Assembly: GCA_000161775.1 (NCBI GenBank)
Contig: GG704596.1
Location: 1,323,113 to 1,387,112, forward strand
Source of the DNA: Ruegeria lacuscaerulensis ITI-1157
GTDB taxonomy: Bacteria; Pseudomonadota; Alphaproteobacteria; Rhodobacterales; Rhodobacteraceae
Reading direction: 5' to 3'
Length of the DNA: 64,000 nt
The position numbers were made by a program, and so were the translations under genes. Shown here piece after piece: positions 35,459 to 43,393 of this stretch. Under the pieces are notes generated by a model. It was not told the origin of the DNA. It worked only from the letters and a program-made list of their open reading frames with translations, and ran no database searches. How positions within the stretch are numbered: the first letter of the stretch is position 1; the number at the start of each line of letters is the position of its first letter.

Positions 35459-36586
35459 TTGAACTCTACCGTCTTTGCGCCGTGGGACGACCCACAGGCG
35501 AAACCCTTGATCCAGTTCAAGAACGTGACCAAGCGATTTGGGGGATTCACGGCCATCGACAACCTGTCGCTGGATATCTTCGAACGTGAATTCTTTGCCC
35601 TGCTTGGCCCATCGGGCTGCGGCAAGACCACGATGATGCGGATGCTGGCGGGGTTCGAACAGCCCTCGGAAGGAACCATCCTGCTGAGCGGTCAGGACAT
35701 CGCGCCGGTCCCGCCGAACAAACGGGCGGTGAACATGATGTTCCAGTCCTACGCGCTGTTTCCGCATCTGAACGTGTGGGACAACATCGCCTTTGGCCTG
35801 CGCCGGGACAACATGCCCAAGCATGATCTGGAAGACCGGGTCGAGGAAATGCTGCGCCTGACCCGGCTTGAAAAATTCGCCCGCCGCAAGCCACATCAGA
35901 TCTCGGGCGGGCAGCGGCAGCGCGTGGCGCTGGCCCGGTCGCTGGCCAAGGCGCCGAAACTGCTGTTGTTGGACGAACCGCTGGGCGCGCTGGACAAGAA
36001 GCTGCGCCAGGACACCCAGTTCGAACTGATGGACATTCAGGAAAAGACCGGCACCACCTTCGTGATCGTGACCCACGACCAGGAAGAGGCGATGACGGTG
36101 GCCAGCCGTGTTGCGGTGATGGATCAGGGCAAGCTGATGCAGGTCGCCACGCCCGACCGCATCTATGAAAACCCCAATTCCGTCTATGTCGCTGATTTCA
36201 TCGGGGACGTGAACATCATCCAGGGCCGGGCCACCTCGACCGGCGAGGACACCTATCGCATCGACTGGGCCGAGGGCCAGCCGCCGCTGACCGCGACATC
36301 GGCCAATCATTTTTCCGACGGGCAGACCTGCCACCTGGCCATCCGGCCGGAGAAGGTGACCATCTCGGCCGAGCGCCCCGCCGATGCCGTCAACGCCGTG
36401 CAGGGCAAGGTGCATGACATCGCCTATCTGGGCAATCTGTCCACCTATTACGTCGAGCTGTCCAACGGCATCATCATCAAGGCGCAGACGGCCAATACCC
36501 GCCGAATCTCGCGCCGGTCCTTTACTTGGGAAGACCCTGTCTGGCTGTCCTGGACGGCCACGGCGGCGGTTCTGCTGGCAGACTGA
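35459..36586 (+). CDS. potG: Putrescine-type ABC transporter, ATP-binding protein
   Basis: A 375-residue ATPase: Walker A GPSGCGKTT, signature ISGGQRQRVALARSLAKAPK, Walker B LLLLDEPLGALD and switch His in VTHDQEEAMTV. A C-terminal TOBE-type domain follows (CHLAIRPEKVTI). It starts with TTG at 35459 after a GGGGG run; no ATG or GTG fits the N-terminus, which should begin just before PLIQFKNVTKRFGGF. It powers polyamine import with PotH and PotI. Its stop overlaps the potH start (TGATG). Confidence 0.92.
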   Translation: MNSTVFAPWDDPQAKPLIQFKNVTKRFGGFTAIDNLSLDIFEREFFALLGPSGCGKTTMMRMLAGFEQPSEGTILLSGQDIAPVPPNKRAVNMMFQSYALFPHLNVWDNIAFGLRRDNMPKHDLEDRVEEMLRLTRLEKFARRKPHQISGGQRQRVALARSLAKAPKLLLLDEPLGALDKKLRQDTQFELMDIQEKTGTTFVIVTHDQEEAMTVASRVAVMDQGKLMQVATPDRIYENPNSVYVADFIGDVNIIQGRATSTGEDTYRIDWAEGQPPLTATSANHFSDGQTCHLAIRPEKVTISAERPADAVNAVQGKVHDIAYLGNLSTYYVELSNGIIIKAQTANTRRISRRSFTWEDPVWLSWTATAAVLLAD

Positions 36587-37476
36587 TGCGCCGCGCGGTC
36601 CTGATCGCCATCCCCTATGTCTGGCTTCTGGCCCTGTTCCTGGTGCCGTTCTTCATCGTGTTGAAGATCTCGCTGTCGGACATCGCGCTTGCGATCCCGC
36701 CCTACACCCCGACCCTTGATCTGTCGCAGGGCTGGGCCGGGATCAAGGAATTCTTCAGCCAGCTGGATTTCGAGAATTTCGTCTGGCTGACCGAGGACGA
36801 CCTGTACTGGAAAGCCTACCTGTCCAGCGTCAAGATCGCGCTGATCGCGACCGCGCTGACCCTTCTGGTCGGCTATCCCATCGCCTATGGCATGGCCCGC
36901 GCGCCCGAGGAATGGCGCCCGACGCTGATGATGCTGGTGATCCTGCCGTTCTGGACCTCGTTCCTGATCCGCGTCTATGCGTGGATGGGGATCCTGTCGA
37001 ACGAAGGCTACCTGAACCAGTTCCTGCTGTGGACGGGCATCATCTCGACCCCGCTGACCATCCTCAACACGCAGACGGCCGTCTATATCGGCATCGTCTA
37101 CACCTATCTGCCCTTCATGATCCTGCCGATCTATGCCGCGCTCGACCGGCTGGACGGCTCGCTGATCGAGGCGGCCGAGGATCTGGGCTGTTCGCGCACG
37201 CAGGCCTTCTGGCTGGTGACCATCCCGCTGTCGCGCCCGGGTATCATCGCGGGATGCTTCCTGGTGATGATTCCGGTGATCGGTGAATTCGTGATCCCCT
37301 CGCTGCTGGGCGGGTCGGGCACGCTGATGATCGGCAAGGTCTTGTGGGAGGAATTTTTCTCGAACCGCGACTGGCCGGTGGCCAGCGCCGTGGCGGTGAT
37401 CCTGCTGCTGATCCTGGTGATCCCGATCGTGCTGTTCCAGCGCAACCAGCAGAAACAGGCGGAGGCAGAGCAATGA
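36586..37476 (+). CDS. potH: Putrescine-type ABC transporter, permease 1
   Basis: A 296-residue inner-membrane permease with six predicted helices. The BPD_transp_1 coupling (EAA) loop is in EAAEDLGCSRTQAFWLVTIPLSRPGIIAG. The start ATG overlaps the potG stop by one base, following GGCAGACTGATG. It forms the channel with PotI. The YSGMARAPEEWRP-like loop and FWTSFLIRVYAWMGIL helix match PotH/PotB members. The stop overlaps potI by ATGA. Confidence 0.92.
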   Translation: MRRAVLIAIPYVWLLALFLVPFFIVLKISLSDIALAIPPYTPTLDLSQGWAGIKEFFSQLDFENFVWLTEDDLYWKAYLSSVKIALIATALTLLVGYPIAYGMARAPEEWRPTLMMLVILPFWTSFLIRVYAWMGILSNEGYLNQFLLWTGIISTPLTILNTQTAVYIGIVYTYLPFMILPIYAALDRLDGSLIEAAEDLGCSRTQAFWLVTIPLSRPGIIAGCFLVMIPVIGEFVIPSLLGGSGTLMIGKVLWEEFFSNRDWPVASAVAVILLLILVIPIVLFQRNQQKQAEAEQ

Positions 37477-38291
37477 ACAGGCTGAGCTGGTTCAATACGG
37501 TCTCGCTGACGCTGGGCTTTGCGTTTCTGTACATCCCGATGGTGATCCTGATCATCTTCAGCTTCAATGAAAGCAAGCTGGTCACGGTCTGGGCCGGGTT
37601 CTCGACCAAATGGTATGGCGAACTGATGCAGAACCAGGCGTTTCTGGATGCGGCTTGGGTCACCGTTCGCGTTGCCGTGTTCTCGTCGACGTTGGCGACC
37701 ATTCTGGGCACCATGGCAGCCTATGTCATGGTGCGCGGCGGGCGGTTCTTTGGCCGCACGCTATTTTCCGGGATGATCTATGCGCCGCTGGTGATGCCCG
37801 AGGTAATCACCGGCCTGTCGCTGCTGCTGTTGTTCATCGGCATCGGGCTGGACCGAGGCATTTTGACCATCGTGCTGGCACATACGACCTTTTCGATGTG
37901 CTACGTCTCGGTCGTGGTGTCCTCGCGGCTGGTGACGTTCGACCGGTCGCTGGAAGAGGCGGCGCTGGATCTGGGCTGCTCGCCGGCGCAGGCCTTCCGG
38001 TTGGTGACTCTGCCGATCATCGCGCCGGCGGTGATCTCGGGGTGGTTGCTGGCCTTCACCCTGTCGCTGGATGACCTGGTGATTGCGTCCTTCACGTCCG
38101 GCCCCTCGGCCACGACCCTGCCGATCAAGATCTTCTCGGCCGTGCGTCTGGGGGTCAGCCCGGAAATCAACGCGCTGTCGACAATCATGATCGCCGTTGT
38201 CACCGTGGGCGTGATCACCGCCTCGCTGGTGTCGAAACGCGCGATGGTCCGGCAGCGGCAAGAGGAACAAGCCGCCGCGCGCACCGAATGA
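37473..38291 (+). CDS. potI: Putrescine-type ABC transporter, permease 2
   Basis: A 272-residue inner-membrane permease with six predicted helices. The coupling loop is EEAALDLGCSPAQAFRLVTLPIIAPAVISG. FSFNESKLVTVWAGFSTKWYGELMQN near the N-terminus is characteristic of PotI/PotC proteins. The ATG overlaps the potH stop (ATGA), with GGAGGCAGAG just before it. The next gene, an FAD oxidoreductase, again overlaps by 4 bp, which ties transport to oxidation of the imported amine. Confidence 0.92.
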   Translation: MNRLSWFNTVSLTLGFAFLYIPMVILIIFSFNESKLVTVWAGFSTKWYGELMQNQAFLDAAWVTVRVAVFSSTLATILGTMAAYVMVRGGRFFGRTLFSGMIYAPLVMPEVITGLSLLLLFIGIGLDRGILTIVLAHTTFSMCYVSVVVSSRLVTFDRSLEEAALDLGCSPAQAFRLVTLPIIAPAVISGWLLAFTLSLDDLVIASFTSGPSATTLPIKIFSAVRLGVSPEINALSTIMIAVVTVGVITASLVSKRAMVRQRQEEQAAARTE

Positions 38292-39589
38292 GGCGGATCT
38301 TTCCGGCCTACACCTATGGCCCCGGCCCGCGCGCGGGGTGTTGGTGGGATGAAACCGTGCCGGCCCCCGACTGGCCGGTACATGACGGTGATCTATCGGT
38401 AGACGTGGCGATCGTCGGCGGCGGGTTCACCGGCATGTCGGCGGCGCTGCATCTGGCGCATCAGGGCGTTTCGGTCGCCGTGTTCGAGGCGGAAACGCCG
38501 GGCTGGGGCGCCTCGGGGCGCAACGGCGGGTTTTGCTGCAAGGGCGGGTCGAAACTGGGCCATGCCGCCCTGGCGCGCAGATACGGCGATGCCGCGGCCG
38601 AGGCCTATGCTCAGGCCGAGGTGGACGCGGTGGCCCTGGTCGCCGAGCTTCTGGCGTCGCTTGGCATTCAGGCGGATGTGCATTCGCAGGGCGAGACGCA
38701 ACTGGCCCACACGCCCCGGGCGATGGAGGCGCTGCGCCGCCATGCCGGGCCTGAGGGCGTATTGCATGAGGCCGATGACCTGCCGGTTCTTGGAATGACT
38801 GGGCGGTTTTTCGGAGGCTACACCGACCCGGTTGGTTTTGGGTTGAATCCGCGGAAATATCTGTTCGGGATCGCCGCGGCGGCACAGGCTTCGGGCGCGA
38901 TGCTGTTTCAGCGCAGCCCGACACAGAAAATCCGCAAGACCAGCCGCGGTTTCGAACTCGAATTGCCGACAGGTCGGGCACTGGCCGAAAATGTCGTGGT
39001 GTGTACCAACGGATACTCGAGCGACGACATCCCGGATTGGCTGTCAGCGCGGTATTTGCCTGCTCAATCCACGGTCATGGTCACGCGACCCTTGACCGAG
39101 GGCGAGTTGGCGAACCAAGGCTGGACATCGCGGCAAATGGCATACGACACACGGAACCTGCTGCATTATTTCCGGCTGATGCCCGACAACCGATTTCTGT
39201 TCGGCATGCGCGGGGGACTGATGTCCTCGCCCCGGGCCGAAGCCGCAATTCGTCGTGTCGTCCATCGCGATTTCAGGCGGATGTTTCCGAAATGGGCAGA
39301 GGTCGAGATCACGCACGCTTGGTCGGGCATGGTCTGTTTCGCTCCGAATCTGGTGCCTTATGCCGGGCCGATACCCGATCAGCCGGGCCTGTTTGCCGGC
39401 TTCGCCTACCACGGAAATGGTGTGGCCATGGGCAGCTTCTGCGGCCGTGCTCTGGCAGATTTGGTTCTGGAAAGGCCGACGGAACTGCCCGAGCCGATTT
39501 CAGAACCACCATCGCGTTTCCCGCTAGGGCGCTGGCGGCGGTTGTTGATGCCACCGGCCTATGCGGCCTTGGCGCTGAGAGACCTATGA
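38288..39589 (+). CDS. FAD-dependent amine oxidoreductase (PuuB/DAO-like)
   Basis: A 433-residue flavoprotein. The dinucleotide-binding motif VAIVGGGFTGMSAALHLA is at about 39-56, followed by the E-x-x-x-G-W-G-A-SGRNGG stretch where FAD is bound in DAO-family enzymes. The C-terminal half has AWSGMVCFAPNLVPYAG and GFAYHGNGVAMGSFCGR, as in gamma-glutamylputrescine oxidoreductase. It overlaps potI by ATGA and is the last gene of the operon. Since no gamma-glutamylputrescine synthetase is present nearby, the substrate could be a free polyamine or another amine. The stop overlaps the convergent phosphotransferase end. Confidence 0.82.
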   Translation: MRRIFPAYTYGPGPRAGCWWDETVPAPDWPVHDGDLSVDVAIVGGGFTGMSAALHLAHQGVSVAVFEAETPGWGASGRNGGFCCKGGSKLGHAALARRYGDAAAEAYAQAEVDAVALVAELLASLGIQADVHSQGETQLAHTPRAMEALRRHAGPEGVLHEADDLPVLGMTGRFFGGYTDPVGFGLNPRKYLFGIAAAAQASGAMLFQRSPTQKIRKTSRGFELELPTGRALAENVVVCTNGYSSDDIPDWLSARYLPAQSTVMVTRPLTEGELANQGWTSRQMAYDTRNLLHYFRLMPDNRFLFGMRGGLMSSPRAEAAIRRVVHRDFRRMFPKWAEVEITHAWSGMVCFAPNLVPYAGPIPDQPGLFAGFAYHGNGVAMGSFCGRALADLVLERPTELPEPISEPPSRFPLGRWRRLLMPPAYAALALRDL

Positions 39590-40345
39590 CCGGAGTGCCT
39601 GCAAGGCCTCGAGTTCCAGATCCAGGCCTTTTTGATATGCGGCTGCGCCGTTTTCCACCCGCCATAGGCAATACGCCGCCATACGCCAGGCGAACCACGG
39701 CTTGAGCGCCATGTACCGATCCACGATTCGAGTGTCACCATAACCGGTCAGAAATTGCTGTTCCTCTTCCGCCGAAAGCGGCGCGCCGCGGTAAAGCTGC
39801 TGCATGGCCGGAGATAGGAACAGGGCGAGGTCCTCGCACGGGTCGCCGATCGCTGGGCATTGCCAATCAATGAGCGTCAGGCCTGTCGGCGCGACCAGAA
39901 TGTTTCCGGCCACTGGATCACCGTGGATCAGGCATGTTTGCGCTGTCGCAGCCATGGCGGTCTCGGGCTTCAAGCCAAGCACCGCCCCGCAGCCGTTGCG
40001 GCGGCAGAGTTGCAGAATGCGTGTTCCGTGACGTTCAAGATCTTTGCTGCCGTTCGGTCCGCCCGGCGCGTCCATCGGAACCTTCATCTGGTGCAGCCGC
40101 CTGAGAAGTTTTGCCACCGGCTCGGGGTCGCTGCGCCATGGGGAGCCCGGCGCGTGGTCGTAGAACACCCACTGTTCCGAGCCGAACTGCCCGCTGCCCC
40201 GCAGCCGGGGCACAAATCCCGTGTCTGCCAAGGCCTGCAGGCAAGCGGCCTCAAGCTGTGCGTCATTGCGAAACATCGGATTGCTCGGGTCCGAGCGATA
40301 TAGCTTGAGCACCCGGTCGCCATCCCCGCCCAGAACTTTCCACAC
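39584..40345 (-). CDS. APH/choline-kinase-like phosphotransferase (start unclear)
   Basis: At least 253 residues from a GTG at 40345. Catalytic-loop and metal residues are in CLIHGDPVAGNILV and LIDWQCPAIGDPCEDLALFL, the aminoglycoside-phosphotransferase/choline-kinase layout. Homology does not begin at the GTG: the same frame upstream reads FQTLYGGRTNRVWKV, the glycine-rich nucleotide loop of the family, and stays open back to the flgD stop at 40520-40522. No ATG, GTG or TTG occurs in that upstream stretch, so translation may begin at a rare codon (CTG at 40454-40456 after GGGG, or ATT) or the 5' end has been damaged. The substrate is unknown. Confidence 0.7.
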   Translation of the reverse strand: MWKVLGGDGDRVLKLYRSDPSNPMFRNDAQLEAACLQALADTGFVPRLRGSGQFGSEQWVFYDHAPGSPWRSDPEPVAKLLRRLHQMKVPMDAPGGPNGSKDLERHGTRILQLCRRNGCGAVLGLKPETAMAATAQTCLIHGDPVAGNILVAPTGLTLIDWQCPAIGDPCEDLALFLSPAMQQLYRGAPLSAEEEQQFLTGYGDTRIVDRYMALKPWFAWRMAAYCLWRVENGAAAYQKGLDLELEALQALRS

Positions 40346-40519
40346 CCGGTTGGTGCGCCCGCCATAAAGGGTCTGGAATTCGGCCCCTGCGGCAATCAGC
40401 TTGTCCTCAACAAGGCTGGCGACAAGGCCGTGCGGTGGGGCAATAAGGTCGGACAGGGAGCTACCCCAAGAATTGACGTTTCTGGATGCGCCCAGCTTTG
40501 CCCCGACCTTTCGCAGAGT

Positions 40520-41191
40520 TCAAGAACCGACGCGAACTGCGACCACCTCCGACGCCGGTTGTACAGTTCCAGTATCGAGGCTCAGCAGAACCGTACCATT
40601 CTCGACTTGAGCCTCCACCACCCGACTGAAGCTGGACGCAGGCACCGAGGACAGCAGCTCGCCATTCCTGTAACTTTCCAGTGTTGCGGCATAGGTGCCA
40701 TCCGGCAGCGGTGCGCCCGAATCGTCCAATCCCGCCCAAAGGAACTCGCGATCGGTGGGTGACACGGGAAGTCGCCCGATGACCTGGCCATCCGCATTTC
40801 TGAATACCAGCACCGCAGTGTCCGCACCTGTGGCTGCATCGGCGAACAGTTGGACCGGCGCCCCCTGAAACCGGAAGGCAGAAGACACCCGCACATCCTT
40901 TCCGATCCAAGCGGCCATCTCGGTCAGGTTCGCCGCGCTCAATGTGCCTGCAAGGCCATCCAGCAACTCGTTGGTCTGAACCTGCTGTTCCACCATCGAG
41001 AATTGCGCCAGCTGCGCGGCATATTCAGACGAATCCAGCGGCTCCAACGGATCCTGATTGCGCGCTTGCGCGGTCAGCATTTTCAAGAACGTCTCGAAAT
41101 CCGATGCCAGCCCAGACGTTTTCTTTTGGGTCGCGGATTGGTTTTGCGCGGCTGGCTGTGTCGTGGTTTGTGTTGCCGTGATCATGGTCAA
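40520..41191 (-). CDS. flgD: Flagellar hook capping protein FlgD
   Basis: A 223-residue hook-cap protein. The N-terminal region has a Thr/Gln-rich leader followed by SDFETFLKMLTAQARNQDPLEPLDSSEYAAQLAQFSMVEQQVQTN, the FlgD signature in parts. The Tudor-like/FnIII middle has the DDSGAPLPDGTYAATLESYRNGE hairpin. It caps the growing hook and is needed for FlgE polymerisation. Its start overlaps the fliK stop by 4 bp, so the pair forms one leftward operon. The frame after its stop continues directly into the phosphotransferase. Confidence 0.93.
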   Translation of the reverse strand: MTMITATQTTTQPAAQNQSATQKKTSGLASDFETFLKMLTAQARNQDPLEPLDSSEYAAQLAQFSMVEQQVQTNELLDGLAGTLSAANLTEMAAWIGKDVRVSSAFRFQGAPVQLFADAATGADTAVLVFRNADGQVIGRLPVSPTDREFLWAGLDDSGAPLPDGTYAATLESYRNGELLSSVPASSFSRVVEAQVENGTVLLSLDTGTVQPASEVVAVRVGS

Positions 41192-42450
41192 AGCCTCAGG
41201 TCCAAAGCGCGCAACGGAGCAGCGCGGAGTTGCCTTTCGCGACCAGCCTCTGAGTTGTCCAGCCCCTCTGGATCAAGAAAGGCGGTGTGCACTGGTCGTG
41301 TTTCATTCTGGTGTTCGTCGCTCGAAGTGCCCAGGTCGAATGACAAGTCGGCAAATCCCATGTCCTGCAGCTCGGCAGACAAGATTCCGATATGCCGGCG
41401 CATCAGATCGAGGGTCTCGGGCCTTTCGGCGGAGAGGACAAGATGTAGCCCGTCCTCGCGACCGGTCAGAACGATCGAGACTTTTCCCAACTCTTCAGGG
41501 TTCAGGGCGATTTCCACGCGGCCGCTGCCCGGCTTCGAGGTTATCGCAGCCGCCATCTGGCCAGCGATCGCCCGGGCCACTTCGGCCCTTGCGGCTGCTC
41601 CTGACACCGGAAACGTTCCGATCGGGTCACGAGCAGAACGCAAAGAACCGGTATCTTGAGGTCCGACCGGATCAACAGCTTCTTCACCGGATGAGGCGTC
41701 ATCCATCGCAAATGCGTCGACCGTGTCAGGCAGCCGGGGCTGAAACTCTGCTGAAATCCCCGACGGAGGGGCAGTGGTATCCGGGAGGCGCATTTCTGTT
41801 TTTGTTGCACGCCCTACGAGTTCGGTCTCGAACTGCCGTGACCGAGGCGGATCTTCCGGCTTTTGCCTGTTGCCAGGGCCGGGCATCTCGATGGACTTCT
41901 GACCGGCTAGCGCGAACGCTACCTGTTGGTGCGAGATCTTCGAGGTGGGCTCTGCGGTTGGGCCAGAGAGTGAAGGCGGAATTTCATCGGTGGAATTCGA
42001 CAGTGCTGAGAACTGGTTCGTCGGGGCAGGCGCTGCGTCGCGCCCAACGTCCTGCGCAACCGTTCCAGGCAGCGTCGGCCTTGCAGATGTGCGATTCGGT
42101 TCAGCCCCCCCGGAATTCGAGTCCGGTATGGCTGCGACCACCGATATCGGAGTGTCGGAATGCGCGCGCATGCGGTGCGCGGGCATTATGTCGCTTTCGG
42201 CGGTCTCGGACTCGCGCCAGCCAGCCTCAGATACGACCGGCTCTGTCGTTGGGGTGTTCGGTCGCGCGTCAGTCGCCACCGCGTCTTCGTCATCCACATT
42301 TGGTCCGGGTGATGCTTCCTCGGAAGCCTCGGCGTTATTCATAACGTCAGCGAAGACGGTTTCCGTGTCGGATTTCCGGTCCGACGGTCGTTGATGAAAG
42401 CCGACGGTTTCAGGCGATGCGGTGGATATCAAGGAAAGGGCGTTGGGCAT
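41188..42450 (-). CDS. fliK: Flagellar hook-length control protein FliK
   Basis: A 420-residue protein. A long, low-complexity N-terminal part rich in Pro, Ser, Thr and Ala (about 1-300) acts as the molecular ruler in this family. The C-terminal Flg_hook domain has GSGRVEIALNPEELGKVSIVL and LHLVLSAERPETLDLMRRHIGIL, the FlhB-interacting part. It measures hook length and triggers the export-specificity switch. Sequence outside the C-terminus is variable, as expected. It is divergent from the flgJ-type gene and overlaps flgD. Confidence 0.88.
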   Translation of the reverse strand: MPNALSLISTASPETVGFHQRPSDRKSDTETVFADVMNNAEASEEASPGPNVDDEDAVATDARPNTPTTEPVVSEAGWRESETAESDIMPAHRMRAHSDTPISVVAAIPDSNSGGAEPNRTSARPTLPGTVAQDVGRDAAPAPTNQFSALSNSTDEIPPSLSGPTAEPTSKISHQQVAFALAGQKSIEMPGPGNRQKPEDPPRSRQFETELVGRATKTEMRLPDTTAPPSGISAEFQPRLPDTVDAFAMDDASSGEEAVDPVGPQDTGSLRSARDPIGTFPVSGAAARAEVARAIAGQMAAAITSKPGSGRVEIALNPEELGKVSIVLTGREDGLHLVLSAERPETLDLMRRHIGILSAELQDMGFADLSFDLGTSSDEHQNETRPVHTAFLDPEGLDNSEAGRERQLRAAPLRALDLRL

Positions 42451-42499
42451 TTTGCTCCGGCTCCGGTTGCGCAGCTTGGATCCTTGCCCAAGGAAGTTA

Positions 42500-42514
42500 C
42501 GGTTATTTTAACCG
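42500..42514. promoter_or_regulatory. Inverted repeat in the divergent fliK/flgJ region (possible CtrA-type half-site)
   Basis: CGGTTA and TAACCG form a perfect 6-bp repeat with a 3-bp spacer, within an AT-rich patch. TTAACC resembles a CtrA half-site; CtrA controls flagellar genes in many Rhodobacterales. It is also a small hairpin. The assignment is tentative. Confidence 0.35.
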
Positions 42515-42561
42515 CCATCCGGTTTGATCGAAGAATATCGGGACAATTTTCGGAGATCGCG

Positions 42562-42837
42562 ATGGAAGTATCCTCAACTACCCCGTTGGTTCGAAGCGAC
42601 TCGGCCTCAGCACGACTGAAGGCGGCCTCGGTCGAGTTGGAAGCGACTTTCCTGGCCGAGATGCTGAAAGCGGCGGGCATGGACAAGACGCGGCAGTCTT
42701 TCGGCGGCGGCGCCGGAGAAGATCAGTTTGCATCGTTCCTGGTGCAGCAGCAGGTCCGGCAGATGGCACAGGCCGGAGGCATCGGCCTGTCCGAGATGCT
42801 GTTCAACGCAATGATGGAGAAAGCGAATGCCAAATGA
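42562..42837 (+). CDS. flgJ: FlgJ-type rod-binding protein (N-terminal domain only)
   Basis: A 91-residue protein equal to the rod-binding domain of FlgJ, without the muramidase domain: RLKAASVELEATFLAEMLKAAGMDKTRQSFGGGAGEDQFASFLVQQQVRQMA in parts, then GGIGLSEMLF. In alphaproteobacteria this short form (also called CheL) is usual, and a separate lysozyme opens the peptidoglycan. It assists rod assembly. The ATG at 42562 follows TTTCGGAGATCGCG. It overlaps the next gene by 11 bp. Confidence 0.85.
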   Translation: MEVSSTTPLVRSDSASARLKAASVELEATFLAEMLKAAGMDKTRQSFGGGAGEDQFASFLVQQQVRQMAQAGGIGLSEMLFNAMMEKANAK

Positions 42838-43186
42838 GAAAAAACAGGACCTGGTAAAGGCGCTTGAAGAGGTACTGGACCTTGAGCGTTCAGCTTTGGT
42901 CGATGGAGACCTCGATCATCTGGAGCACATGCTGCCGGAGAAGGAGAAACTGATCGGCGCGATCAACGACATGCAGGTATTCGACAGTGACGAGCTGATC
43001 CGCCTGCAGCAGAAGGTTCAGCGAAATCAAAGACTGTTGAAGAGCGCGGCCGACGGGATTCGGGTTGTGGCCGATCGCATGGCCGAGCTGCGGAAAGTGC
43101 GACAGGAATTCACCACTTATGATTCCTCCGGCCAGCGCACGGGATTCGACGTGCGGCAAGCCGCCAAGCTGGAAAAGCGCGCGTAA
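42827..43186 (+). CDS. FlgN-like flagellar export chaperone
   Basis: A 119-residue, highly helical coiled-coil protein. The first helix (LVKALEEVLDLERSALVDGDLDHLEHMLPEKEKLIGAI) and the second (VQRNQRLLKSAADGIRVVADRMAELRK) plus the closing YDSSGQRTGFD agree with the FlgN layout. FlgN chaperones the hook-junction proteins FlgK and FlgL. Identity to enteric FlgN is too low for certainty, so the call rests on pattern and flagellar context. It is coupled to flgJ by an 11-bp overlap; the flagellin gene follows after a 207-bp leader. Confidence 0.65.
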   Translation: MPNEKKQDLVKALEEVLDLERSALVDGDLDHLEHMLPEKEKLIGAINDMQVFDSDELIRLQQKVQRNQRLLKSAADGIRVVADRMAELRKVRQEFTTYDSSGQRTGFDVRQAAKLEKRA

Positions 43187-43393
43187 GGGGGTGTTTGATT
43201 CAAATGCGTCTTTTTCCGGGGTGTCGTTTTAGCACTCCGTTAGGGGATCGGGGTCAAAAGTCGTCCTGCACCTGGAGGACGGGTGGCGCGAAAACCGAAA
43301 GGTCCTTCGCACTGGTCAGAACGACATTTGGCCCGCCGATGGCGGCGGGGTGTTTATGGGCGAAGAAGGCCCGAACGGAAAAGGATGAAAATC
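43187..43393 (+). promoter_or_regulatory. Long flagellin leader with hairpins (probable FlbT/FlaF target)
   Basis: The 207 bp before the flagellin ATG contain no supported gene. They include a CGTCCT/AGGACG stem (43262-43281), a CCGCC/GGCGG hairpin near 43333-43348 and an AAAGGA ribosome site at about 43379-43385. In Caulobacter and Brucella, FlbT acts on the 5' leader of flagellin mRNA; flbT and flaF lie just downstream here. The transcription start is not known. Confidence 0.45.

Noticed and set aside
40846-42344. Plus-strand frames opposite flgD and fliK
   Set aside because: Shadow frames; flgD and fliK have clear conserved domains.
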